Below, one piece after another: positions 7,217-13,498 of a stretch of 13,498 bases of DNA. A program made the position numbers and the translations under genes. Location: contig JBLHKE010000127.1 of the NCBI GenBank assembly GCA_047619485.1, forward strand, positions 1 through 13,498. The letters run 5' to 3'. The notes under the pieces were generated by a model. It searched no databases. It had not been told where the DNA came from and was given only the letters and a program-made list of their open reading frames with translations. Position 1 is the stretch's first letter, and each line of letters begins with the position of its first letter. Origin of the DNA: JBLHKE01 sp047619485. Its GTDB lineage: Bacteria; Verrucomicrobiota; Verrucomicrobiia; Verrucomicrobiales; DEV007.

Positions 7217-7549
7217 ATGAGTGAAATCCGAATACGAATTTACGGTGTCGTCGCTGCAATCCCACGAGGACGCGTCGCGACCTATGGTCAGGTCGCCGCG
7301 CTGGCCGGCGCGGCTCGGCATGCGCGCCAAGTCGGGTATGCCTTGTTCGACCTGCCTGAAGGCTCGCCACTCCCCTGGCATCGCGTCGTGAACGCCCGGG
7401 GCGAAATCAGCCAACGCAGTGAGCCCGGCTGCGAGGATGTCCAACGCTCGAAGTTGGAAGCAGAGGGTATCGAGTTCCGCAACGGGCGCGTGGATCTAGG
7501 GCTTTGCCGCTGGGAGCCCGATACCAAGCCGGGCGCGGGTTTTCCCTAG
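7217..7549 (+). CDS. atl: Alkyltransferase-like protein (ATL), MGMT family without the acceptor Cys
   Basis: The 110-aa product is the DNA-binding domain of the O6-alkylguanine-DNA alkyltransferase family. The motif is PWHRVV (Pro53-Trp54-His55-Arg56) where active enzymes have PCHR, so it cannot accept the alkyl group. It therefore fits the ATL group, which binds and bends O6-alkylguanine DNA and hands the lesion to nucleotide excision repair. From memory of S. pombe Atl1, the key residues line up: Tyr23 (in ATYGQV) with its Tyr25, Arg37 (in HARQVG) with the Arg39 finger, and Trp54 with Trp56; NARGEIS also matches. The C-terminus is short. The ATG at 7217 is the first good start and leaves 45 bases from the RAYT stop, with no Shine-Dalgarno sequence. 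Codon use is GC-rich, like the operon at the left end. A cytoplasmic repair role is well supported. Confidence 0.88.
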   Translation: MSEIRIRIYGVVAAIPRGRVATYGQVAALAGAARHARQVGYALFDLPEGSPLPWHRVVNARGEISQRSEPGCEDVQRSKLEAEGIEFRNGRVDLGLCRWEPDTKPGAGFP

Positions 7550-7698
7550 GACGTTTATAAAATCAAGATCGGATCTCGTAGAAGAAATAGAACGGGAGGC
7601 GCTTGATGTTCACGCGCCAGTGCGGCGATTGCCCAAGCGGTGATCTCACCCCAGCCTGGGGCATGACCCGGATCCGATTGGAACTTCTGCCGTAGCTG

Positions 7699-8076
7699 TT
7701 GGCGTCCGCCTGCGCCGTCTGTTTCATCGGGTCCGCCAGTATCCCGCGAACGGAGATTGATGTCACGGATGCTGCCGGCGAGCCGGTGAAGGATTTCCCG
7801 CTGCGGGTCGAGCTGGGCGGGGGAGTCACGGCGGTCATCGACGCGAGGGAAACAGTTTTTCATCCTCTAGGTAGCATCGAGCCGCAGAAGAACCTCCGTC
7901 AGATTTGCGTGCGGGTGTTTGAGATGAGTACGGAAGTGACTGGTCGCGCGAGCATCAGCTACAAGTTCAATGAGAAACAGCCGTCGAACTTCAAGATGCG
8001 CTACTTCGGCGCCGAGCACGTACCGCCAGTGAACATCAATGTCATTCCGCTCAAGCCGCTTCCCAAGGGGAGCTGA
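7699..8076 (+). CDS. Unrecognised protein, probably a gene remnant with a lost N-terminus
   Basis: An open frame runs from TTG at 7699, just after TAG at 7693-7695, to TGA at 8074-8076, about 125 residues. From about residue 20 it reads like real protein: a VTDAAGEPVKDFPLRVELGGG beginning typical of a beta-sandwich, then SYKFNEKQPSNFKMRYFGAE, and a basic Pro-rich end. Third codon positions are strongly G/C, as in genuine genes here. There is no convincing start: the TTG would give a Cys-rich, atypical N-terminus, and a GTG at 7786 would cut off the first strand. The same frame upstream has several stops. It may be the 3' part of a broken gene. I do not recognise the family. Two overlapping minus-strand frames here look less protein-like. 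Confidence 0.4.
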   Translation: MASACAVCFIGSASIPRTEIDVTDAAGEPVKDFPLRVELGGGVTAVIDARETVFHPLGSIEPQKNLRQICVRVFEMSTEVTGRASISYKFNEKQPSNFKMRYFGAEHVPPVNINVIPLKPLPKGS

Positions 8077-8474
8077 ATTTCCGACGGCGTGCCGAATCCG
8101 TGAGGGGCAAGTGCAGGAGATCACTCACGACGAAGATCGGCCAGCCCAAGCAGAATTCTCCAAATTGTTCCACGACTGAGTCTCAGCGGTTAACGAGGCG
8201 AATTTAACCGCATCTGACCTTATTCCGCCGCAGCATTGCTGGTGCGAGCCTAGGTTGGTATTGTTTCGAAACAGGGGGGGGGATTATGACTTTTTCAGAC
8301 CATCACAGAATCCTTCCGCCGATTCGATGCCTCGTAGGTCAGTTTTCTTGCCAGACGCTTTTTCTACCAGCTCCAATTCCCCGAACTCCCCCCATCTTCC
8401 GCTCCGCCCGGCCCATGAACACGATGCTGGAAATCAAAGTTGCGAGCAGCAAGTGGAGCGATATTATACATCTC
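8077..8474. other. Non-coding gap upstream of the haem protein gene
   Basis: This 398-base stretch has no convincing gene. It contains the 12-bp palindrome and G-run listed separately and a pyrimidine-rich stretch at about 8338-8405. An open frame continues upstream of 8475 to about 8286, but its translation (PIPRTPPIFRSARP and similar) is low-complexity and precedes a good signal peptide, so I treat it as leader DNA. The promoter of the downstream gene probably lies here but cannot be fixed. Confidence 0.5.
8262..8282. promoter_or_regulatory. Palindrome TGTTTCGAAACA followed by nine G
   Basis: A perfect 12-bp palindrome (8262-8273) is followed at once by a run of nine G (8274-8282), about 190 bases upstream of the haem protein gene. 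The palindrome could be an operator. The G-run is a slippage-prone tract, but it lies outside any confident coding region. Confidence 0.35.
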
Positions 8475-11459
8475 ATGAAGAAAATCATCATAACTTCGCT
8501 CATTTCATCACTGAGTGCGATCGCTGTATTTGCGGGTTCTACGACTGTTCCATCAGAATTAGAAACTCAGGTATTTTCAGATAACAAGATGACTCCATGC
8601 CCGGCAGTAATTGCCGCATCACCCTACGGTGAAGTCTATGTGGGAGTTGATATGCAGGGTTCAGTAGGCAAGAAGCCTAACCTTGGTTACATCGCTCGAT
8701 TAATTGATACAAACCTAGATGGTAAGGCTGATGCGCGCACCGTCTTCGCTGAAATGGATAACCCGCGGGGGATTATCCCCATCGGTGATCGGCTTATTGT
8801 CCTTCATTCTATTCAAAAAGATGGCAAGATCTACACTCAGCAACTCTCAGTCTACGTAGATGCAGATCGTGATGGAGTCGCAGATGGTCTTGCTAAGCCA
8901 CTGGTGACGAATATTGGTAACCCTAAATTTCTCCAAAACAGAGGCGCAGACCACTCTACAAATAACATTCGACTCGGTATCGATGGTTGGATTTACATCT
9001 CGATAGGAGATTTCGGGTTCGTAGATGCGGAGGGATCGGATGGCGCTAAGCTGAGCATGCATGGTGGTGGTGTCGTTCGCGTTCGTCCAGATGGTTCAGA
9101 GCTAGAGACTTTTATCCACGGAACACGCAATGTTTATGACGTATCAATCGACCCGTTCATGAATGTGGTGACCCGGGAGAATAACAATGATGGTGTGGGC
9201 TGGTGGGTCCGTTTCAGCCACTATATCCAGAGCGGTCAATACGGATATCCGAGTCTCTACATGAATTTCCCGGAGGACATCCTTCCCGCTATTGGTGATT
9301 ATGGTGGCGGCTCGGGTACAGGTAATCTCTATTTCGAGGAGCCAGGCTGGCCAGAGAAATACAATAAGACGTTCATGATGGCGGACTGGGGGCTTTCACA
9401 GATTTACATCCACAGGGTGAAGAAAGACGGCGCTTCTTTCACCGATACACCAGAAAAATTCATAAGCTCCTCACAGGTCACTGATCTAGATGTCGATGGC
9501 TCGGGCAGGATGTACATCGCAGCATGGGACGGAGCTGGATTTACGGGGAATCCCGATAAGGGTTTCGTTTCGATCGTCACTCCTAAAGGCTGGACGTATA
9601 AAATTTTTCCAGAACTGACAACGCTCAGCACCAACGCTCTATTGGCAATGCTGAAGACTCCAAGCTCTACCGCGAGAGTCTATGCTCAGCAGGAGATCCT
9701 GCGTAGAAATGACCGAGCTCATTTAGTGCGTCTTGGAGGAATTGCCACGGACTCAGCTGTTTCTGCTGAAGGCCGTGTGGCCGCAGTTTACACACTCGCT
9801 CAGCTAGCCCATCAAGTAGAGGCAGACACCCAGAAGTGGCTGAGAAAGCTCTCCGCTGATGCCCTTCTCAAGGAACACTGTATCCGCTCAATGGCTGACC
9901 GGTTGAAGTCCGCTAAAAGCGCCGATGTTGATTCACTCAAAGCCGCTCTCGACGATGCTGCGCCTAGAGTGCAAGTGGCCGCAGCTATAGCTCTCGCAAG
10001 AGTAGGTGATCTCTCCATAGCGGACGCATTGATCGCCATCGCAGCACCACCCGCAAAGAAGCCAGTCGCAACCCTGAGCGAGGTAGATGCCACACCCGAG
10101 ATCACGGGGGATACAAGATTTAAGATCGATGTTGATACCAGTACGTTCAAAGAACTCTATCTCATCGTTCTCGGTGGCGACGACAATGCAAACGACAGTG
10201 TTGCGTGGATCGACCCAACCATTCATCGGAGATTTGATGCAACCGACCTTACTGAATACAAATGGGAATTGGCAACACAGGAAAAAGGGGAAACTCTTGT
10301 AAACAAGACAAGTGAAGGCAATCCGCTCCCAAATGGAGCTAGAGGCATAGGAACTCATGCGAATAGTGTGATCAAATTTAAACTGCCGCGCTGGTCGAAC
10401 TCTTTTACTGCGACGGGCATTCTGACAAACCCAGGGCAAGCGAAAGGATCTGTCAAATTCATAGTATCGAGATCGCCAGATCCAAACGGTGCTGACAAAA
10501 TTGTGAACCTTCACTCAACCCCGAATCCATCGATCATCCTTCCCCACATCGCGATGCAATCTCTCATCATCCTCAACGCTGAGGACGCTTGCATAAAAGC
10601 TTTGAAATCATCAGACCAGAAAATGCAACACGGCGCGCTAGCTGTGATGAAATTTATGCACAGCGAGAAAGTAGTGGATGCTCTTATCTCAGCAGCGAAA
10701 GGTGATTCTGAGCTGGAATCGTTAATCGTAAAAACGCTCATCAGGCTCCACCAAAAAGAAGTCGAATATGCTGGTTCAACATGGTGGTCGACTCAACCCA
10801 GCCCTCACGGACCCTATTACTACCCTGTTGATTGGGACGCTACTAAGAAAATCTCAGCCTTCTTAAATACTACCCACGCTCAACTGGATGCAGATGCTAA
10901 AGCTGGATTTATCGCTAAGCTTAAGAAAAATAGAGCTTACGTTGCTGAACTCAATCCTCGTCCTGTGAAACGCCGGAGCGTGGTGAAGACGATTGGCGAA
11001 ATATCGATCGAAGACATTGTTCTCCACGTTGCCAAGCATAAAGGTGATCCTGAGAACGGTGCTAAGGTAATCAGTAAAGTAGGATGTATAGCCTGTCATA
11101 ACACCAAGCCGGGTCAGCCGATCAAAGGTCCTGACCTCACTAAGCTCGGCCATGTGAAGAATGCAGACATTGCTGAGTCGATTATTAAGCCGGGTGCCAT
11201 CATTTCTAAGGAGTGGGTTAGTATCACCATGAACAATGGTGTAAATCACATAGGGACTTTAGTGGATAGAGATGATAGAGAAATCATCCTGCATAACATC
11301 GCGGGTATCGCCACCAAGCTTGACGCCACACAGGTAAAAGAAATAGATCCAGGTCTCAACATGATGCTCCCCAACATCTGTAATCAACTCACGCTCGTAG
11401 AATTCACAGATCTCATCGGTTATATCAAATCAATGGACAAGAGCGCTAAGAATAATTAG
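8475..11459 (+). CDS. PVC-type haem-binding protein: beta-propeller, HEAT repeats, NPCBM-like insert, CxxCH cytochrome domain
   Basis: The ATG at 8475 is chosen because MKKIIITSLISSLSAIAVFAG is a clean signal peptide; the product is 994 aa. Residues about 25-370 form the dehydrogenase-like beta-propeller of PVC proteins (RGADHSTNNIRLGIDGWIY, GTRNVYDVSIDPF), with Asp-rich loops DTNLDGKAD and DADRDGVADG that may bind calcium. HEAT-type helices follow (about 388-530). Residues about 546-666 resemble an NPCBM carbohydrate-binding module (GIGTHANSVIKFKL at 624-637). More HEAT helices span about 689-765, then the family-typical GPYYYPVDWD. The C-terminal single-haem domain has CIACH at 871-875 and candidate axial Met963 or Met964 (NMMLPN). 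Sugar or alcohol oxidation with electron transfer to the haem is inferred from the family. GC is lower than in the left operon (29 of 60 at 8641-8700 against 39 of 60 at 5161-5220). Confidence 0.9.
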   Translation: MKKIIITSLISSLSAIAVFAGSTTVPSELETQVFSDNKMTPCPAVIAASPYGEVYVGVDMQGSVGKKPNLGYIARLIDTNLDGKADARTVFAEMDNPRGIIPIGDRLIVLHSIQKDGKIYTQQLSVYVDADRDGVADGLAKPLVTNIGNPKFLQNRGADHSTNNIRLGIDGWIYISIGDFGFVDAEGSDGAKLSMHGGGVVRVRPDGSELETFIHGTRNVYDVSIDPFMNVVTRENNNDGVGWWVRFSHYIQSGQYGYPSLYMNFPEDILPAIGDYGGGSGTGNLYFEEPGWPEKYNKTFMMADWGLSQIYIHRVKKDGASFTDTPEKFISSSQVTDLDVDGSGRMYIAAWDGAGFTGNPDKGFVSIVTPKGWTYKIFPELTTLSTNALLAMLKTPSSTARVYAQQEILRRNDRAHLVRLGGIATDSAVSAEGRVAAVYTLAQLAHQVEADTQKWLRKLSADALLKEHCIRSMADRLKSAKSADVDSLKAALDDAAPRVQVAAAIALARVGDLSIADALIAIAAPPAKKPVATLSEVDATPEITGDTRFKIDVDTSTFKELYLIVLGGDDNANDSVAWIDPTIHRRFDATDLTEYKWELATQEKGETLVNKTSEGNPLPNGARGIGTHANSVIKFKLPRWSNSFTATGILTNPGQAKGSVKFIVSRSPDPNGADKIVNLHSTPNPSIILPHIAMQSLIILNAEDACIKALKSSDQKMQHGALAVMKFMHSEKVVDALISAAKGDSELESLIVKTLIRLHQKEVEYAGSTWWSTQPSPHGPYYYPVDWDATKKISAFLNTTHAQLDADAKAGFIAKLKKNRAYVAELNPRPVKRRSVVKTIGEISIEDIVLHVAKHKGDPENGAKVISKVGCIACHNTKPGQPIKGPDLTKLGHVKNADIAESIIKPGAIISKEWVSITMNNGVNHIGTLVDRDDREIILHNIAGIATKLDATQVKEIDPGLNMMLPNICNQLTLVEFTDLIGYIKSMDKSAKNN

Positions 11460-11656
11460 CTACTACAGCTGTCAACACGAACTTCACAGAGACGATGCCA
11501 TCTTCCCCGAATTACATTTACACGATGCGAGAATTGAGAGGCCGAAACTAAGGTGTAGCTTTAAGGGTTCGGTACCTGCGAATGCAAAGGAAATGGGAGG
11601 TTGTGCTGTTAAAAAGATGTGGCGGGATGTATGGGAAAATTATAGATTGTTTAAGC

Positions 11657-11671
11657 GCGAAATAGTTTCGC
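11657..11671. promoter_or_regulatory. Small inverted repeat upstream of the ADP-ribosylglycohydrolase gene
   Basis: GCGAAA and TTTCGC form a perfect 6-bp inverted repeat around TAG, 27 bases before the start codon. It could be an operator or a leader hairpin. The rest of the 239-base gap after the haem protein gene shows no terminator or gene; a TATAGA at 11641-11646 is a possible -10 element without a good -35. Confidence 0.3.
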
Positions 11672-11698
11672 CATCAGTTGACCAGATTAAGCAAAGCA

Positions 11699-12763
11699 AT
11701 GAATCCCATTTCCAAAAAACAATCGATTAGAGGTGCCTTTTTCGGAGCCATTGTTGCAGATGCGCTCTGCCTGGGGAGTCATTATGAATATGACGCCATC
11801 AAAATTCATGAAGCCTACGGAAGCCGACCCATTGAAAAATTTATGTCACCCGGTGAGTTGATGGGCGGCCAAACTCATGGCATTGGATGGGGGGAGAGAA
11901 ATTATCATCCTGGAAAAAAGGCGGGTGGTACAACCGACTACGGCGATTACAATATTCTCATTTTAGAACATTTGGCCGCCACCGCTGAACCACCCAGACC
12001 GTTTGGCGTGGCTGACCTGATTCCCCATTGGATGAATCGTCTGGAAAACGATTGGGGGTCATGGATTTGCACCATGACCAAAGAAACCTACGCCCAAGTC
12101 AAACAGGGCGTGCCGATCGAACAACTGGGTGGCATTTCCAATGCGATGGCGCTCCGCCACGTCGCCGCGCATGCCTATTATGAAACAGAGGAGGAACTTG
12201 TCGGGGTCGCCAGAAAATCGATGTTCACCCACAAAGACGCCCATGCGCTTGGCGGCGGCGAGTTTTTCGCCCGTGTGACCTGCCGCGTCACGAATGGTAC
12301 GACACCTGTGGTCGCCATTCAGGACGTCGCCGGGCAGATGGGTGGCTTTTTTGAAAAAAAGACAGCTCAAGCAATTGCCAAAGTCAAAGAAGAAGCAGAC
12401 CCTAACTCCGCACTCTCTAGGGAAGCGTTTAGCGATGATCTGGCACTTACCAGTATGGCTAGACTATGGGATGTCGGTCGATCGGAACCAATCAAGGTGG
12501 GGAAGGCCAGTCCGACTGAGGGAACGTTGCCCGGCGCTCTCTACTTCATACTGAAATATGCCGACCAGAAGGATGGCTTAAAAAGGGCTCTTCAGGCAAA
12601 TACCATGGTTGGAGGAGACAACGCGTCACGCGGGATTGCGGTCGGAATGGTGCTGGGAGCCTACAATGGGGTTGAAGCCATCCCTCAGGCGTGGCGGAAG
12701 ACGCTCGACCAATGGAAATATTGCGATGATCTGTTGAGTAAACTCCCTTTGCTCATTCGGTAA
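11699..12763 (+). CDS. ADP-ribosylglycohydrolase-family protein, J1-crystallin-like subtype
   Basis: The ATG at 11699 (MNPISKKQSIRGAFFG) is chosen over the in-frame TTG at 11678; the product is 354 aa, close to the family norm, with no signal peptide, so it is cytoplasmic. The N-terminal signature is GAFFGAIVADALCLGSHYEYD (12-32). Where DraG-type enzymes have a TDD motif this protein has TTDYGDY (Asp80, Asp83). The C-terminal signature is GGDNASRGIAVGMVLGAYNG (from residue 305) instead of GGDTDT. The GGDN-x-SR form is the one I recall from J1-crystallin and selenoprotein J relatives. Family members remove ADP-ribose from proteins or small molecules using two metal ions; the altered Asp set makes the substrate and even activity uncertain. 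No ADP-ribosyltransferase is visible nearby. GC rises from the 5' part (29 of 60 at 11761-11820) to the middle (39 of 60 at 12241-12300). Confidence 0.85.
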   Translation: MNPISKKQSIRGAFFGAIVADALCLGSHYEYDAIKIHEAYGSRPIEKFMSPGELMGGQTHGIGWGERNYHPGKKAGGTTDYGDYNILILEHLAATAEPPRPFGVADLIPHWMNRLENDWGSWICTMTKETYAQVKQGVPIEQLGGISNAMALRHVAAHAYYETEEELVGVARKSMFTHKDAHALGGGEFFARVTCRVTNGTTPVVAIQDVAGQMGGFFEKKTAQAIAKVKEEADPNSALSREAFSDDLALTSMARLWDVGRSEPIKVGKASPTEGTLPGALYFILKYADQKDGLKRALQANTMVGGDNASRGIAVGMVLGAYNGVEAIPQAWRKTLDQWKYCDDLLSKLPLLIR

Positions 12764-12833
12764 AACTGGTGATCAGGAAGGCCGGATGCAGGTGGTTTTC
12801 GTTACGGCTGCGATTCAAGGGTAGGGCTTAGAA

Positions 12834-13052
12834 TCATAAGTGCTGATTTGCTTGCACGATCGCACCCCAGACGACGTTGCCGTGGTCGAGCAGAAACTTG
12901 TATTCCTCGAAGAAGATGCAGCGGTCGTCCGAACCTTCTTCACACCAGAAGGGCGGATACACGCGGAGCAGGTGTTTATGTTGACCGAATTTTTCCGCGC
13001 GAGCACTGACGAGGCTCGCTTCCACGGCGAGTAGCTCGGTAGACTGATTCAT
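12834..13052 (-). pseudogene. Fragment of an unknown conserved-looking protein, probably C-terminally truncated
   Basis: On the minus strand an ATG at 13052 (MNQSTELLAVEASLVSARAE) opens a 72-residue frame. The segment HLLRVYPPFWCEEGSDDRC and then FFEEYKFLLDHGNVVWGAIV reads like real, well-packed protein. It ends abruptly at TGA after QANQHL, and the minus-strand sequence beyond has several stops in all frames, with a shifted frame continuing briefly as YDSKPYP. This suggests a longer gene truncated by frameshift or deletion. The frame is also open upstream to 13187, but that part (PPEAPSPVPAG) looks non-coding. It converges on the ADP-ribosylglycohydrolase gene, 70 bases away. I do not recognise the family. 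Confidence 0.45.
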
Positions 13053-13302
13053 CCCGGAGTCTGTGGAGATGGATTCAAAATTCAAGGGGAAACCAGCCGG
13101 AACCGGCGATGGGGCTTCAGGGGGATCGGCTCCAAGTTTGCGTCGGTTGGGCGAATCAGACCATGGAAGCGCTTGCCCTCCCGCCACAGTGGGGGCTGGA
13201 CCGACGAGGCCGAATTACCACCCGCCGAAATGTCTCAGGTCGACCCCAAGTCGAGTCTCCACGCCCATTCTGATATCAAGCCGGGGCGGGAACGCACCCT
13301 TA

Positions 13303-13461
13303 GGGCGTGTTCGGAAATAACTTGGACATATCTGCTAGCCCTTGAACCTCCCACCTGCGTTGGAGTTTCCTCCGAGTAGTTCACGACACGAAGCAAACGC
13401 CGCCTTGGTGGTAAGCTCAATGCCTGCCCAGCTATTGACCAACTTATTTCCGAACAAGCCC
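13303..13461. mobile_element. MITE-like element with 23-bp terminal inverted repeats
   Basis: The left end (13303-13325) and the reverse complement of the right end (13439-13461) match at 21 of 23 bases, sharing the core TGTTCGGAAATAA and starting GGGC. The element is 159 bases long, too short to encode a transposase, and shows no credible ORF. TTA flanks both ends (13300-13302 and 13462-13464); the shared flank can be read as CTTAG if the element is drawn one base shorter at each end. These ends and a TNA-type duplication resemble IS5-family elements, so it may be moved by a related transposase elsewhere in the genome. It could also be an internally deleted IS. Confidence 0.75.
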
Positions 13462-13498
13462 TTAGGGCGGGGCAGGGGGGCATGTTCCTTGAGATACC

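Noticed and set aside
7555..7863. Two overlapping minus-strand frames opposite the orphan fragment
   Set aside because: They overlap each other and the better-looking plus-strand frame, with no recognisable motif, though the 7555-7698 part is left unexplained.
8286..8474. N-terminal extension of the haem protein frame
   Set aside because: It would bury the signal peptide 63 residues inside the chain and is Pro/Arg-rich and unlike protein.
12840..13320. Plus-strand frames in the degraded right end
   Set aside because: They are opposite the more protein-like minus-strand fragment or low-complexity, with no start context.
13235..13483. Minus-strand frame spanning the MITE
   Set aside because: It crosses both ends of the inserted element, so most of it cannot be an original gene, and it shows no motif.

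Overview
The window looks like part of a chromosome from the PVC group (Planctomycetota, Verrucomicrobiota, Lentisphaerota), most likely a planctomycete. The strongest evidence is the gene at 8475-11459. It combines a beta-propeller, HEAT repeats and a C-terminal CxxCH cytochrome domain, an architecture typical of this group. The planctomycete-style RAYT transposase, the squalene-cyclase-fold protein and the absence of any strong Shine-Dalgarno sequence upstream of the six main genes with a visible start fit the same picture. No rRNA, tRNA or CRISPR array was seen.

Region 1 (1-5624) is GC-rich and carries three closely spaced plus-strand genes that look like an operon. They are the 3' part of a squalene-cyclase/prenyltransferase-repeat protein, an exported transglutaminase-like protein with a C-terminal beta-sandwich, and an exported 879-aa protein with TPR-like helices and two thioredoxin-like folds that have both lost CxxC. 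All three look like binding, scaffold or remodelling proteins rather than ordinary metabolic enzymes. The set is the best candidate here for an uncharacterised system, possibly in the periplasm.

Region 2 (5625-8474) is a patchwork of mobile DNA and remnants. It holds a cluster of palindromes after the operon, a decayed minus-strand ORF, and two REP-like hairpins sharing a TCTGT loop just upstream of a REP-associated tyrosine transposase (RAYT). A small alkyltransferase-like DNA-repair protein (PWHR in place of PCHR) follows, then an unrecognised plus-strand fragment and a 398-base gap containing a 12-bp palindrome and a run of nine G.

Region 3 (8475-12763) holds the 994-aa PVC-type haem-binding protein, with lower GC than region 1 and an NPCBM-like carbohydrate-binding insert. 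It is followed by an ADP-ribosylglycohydrolase of the J1-crystallin-like type with altered metal-site motifs.

Region 4 (12764-13498) is degraded. It has a truncated minus-strand fragment of an unknown protein and a 159-bp MITE-like element with 23-bp inverted ends (21 of 23 matching) and a probable TTA target duplication.

All assignments come from reading the sequence and recalling family motifs; no database search was run.
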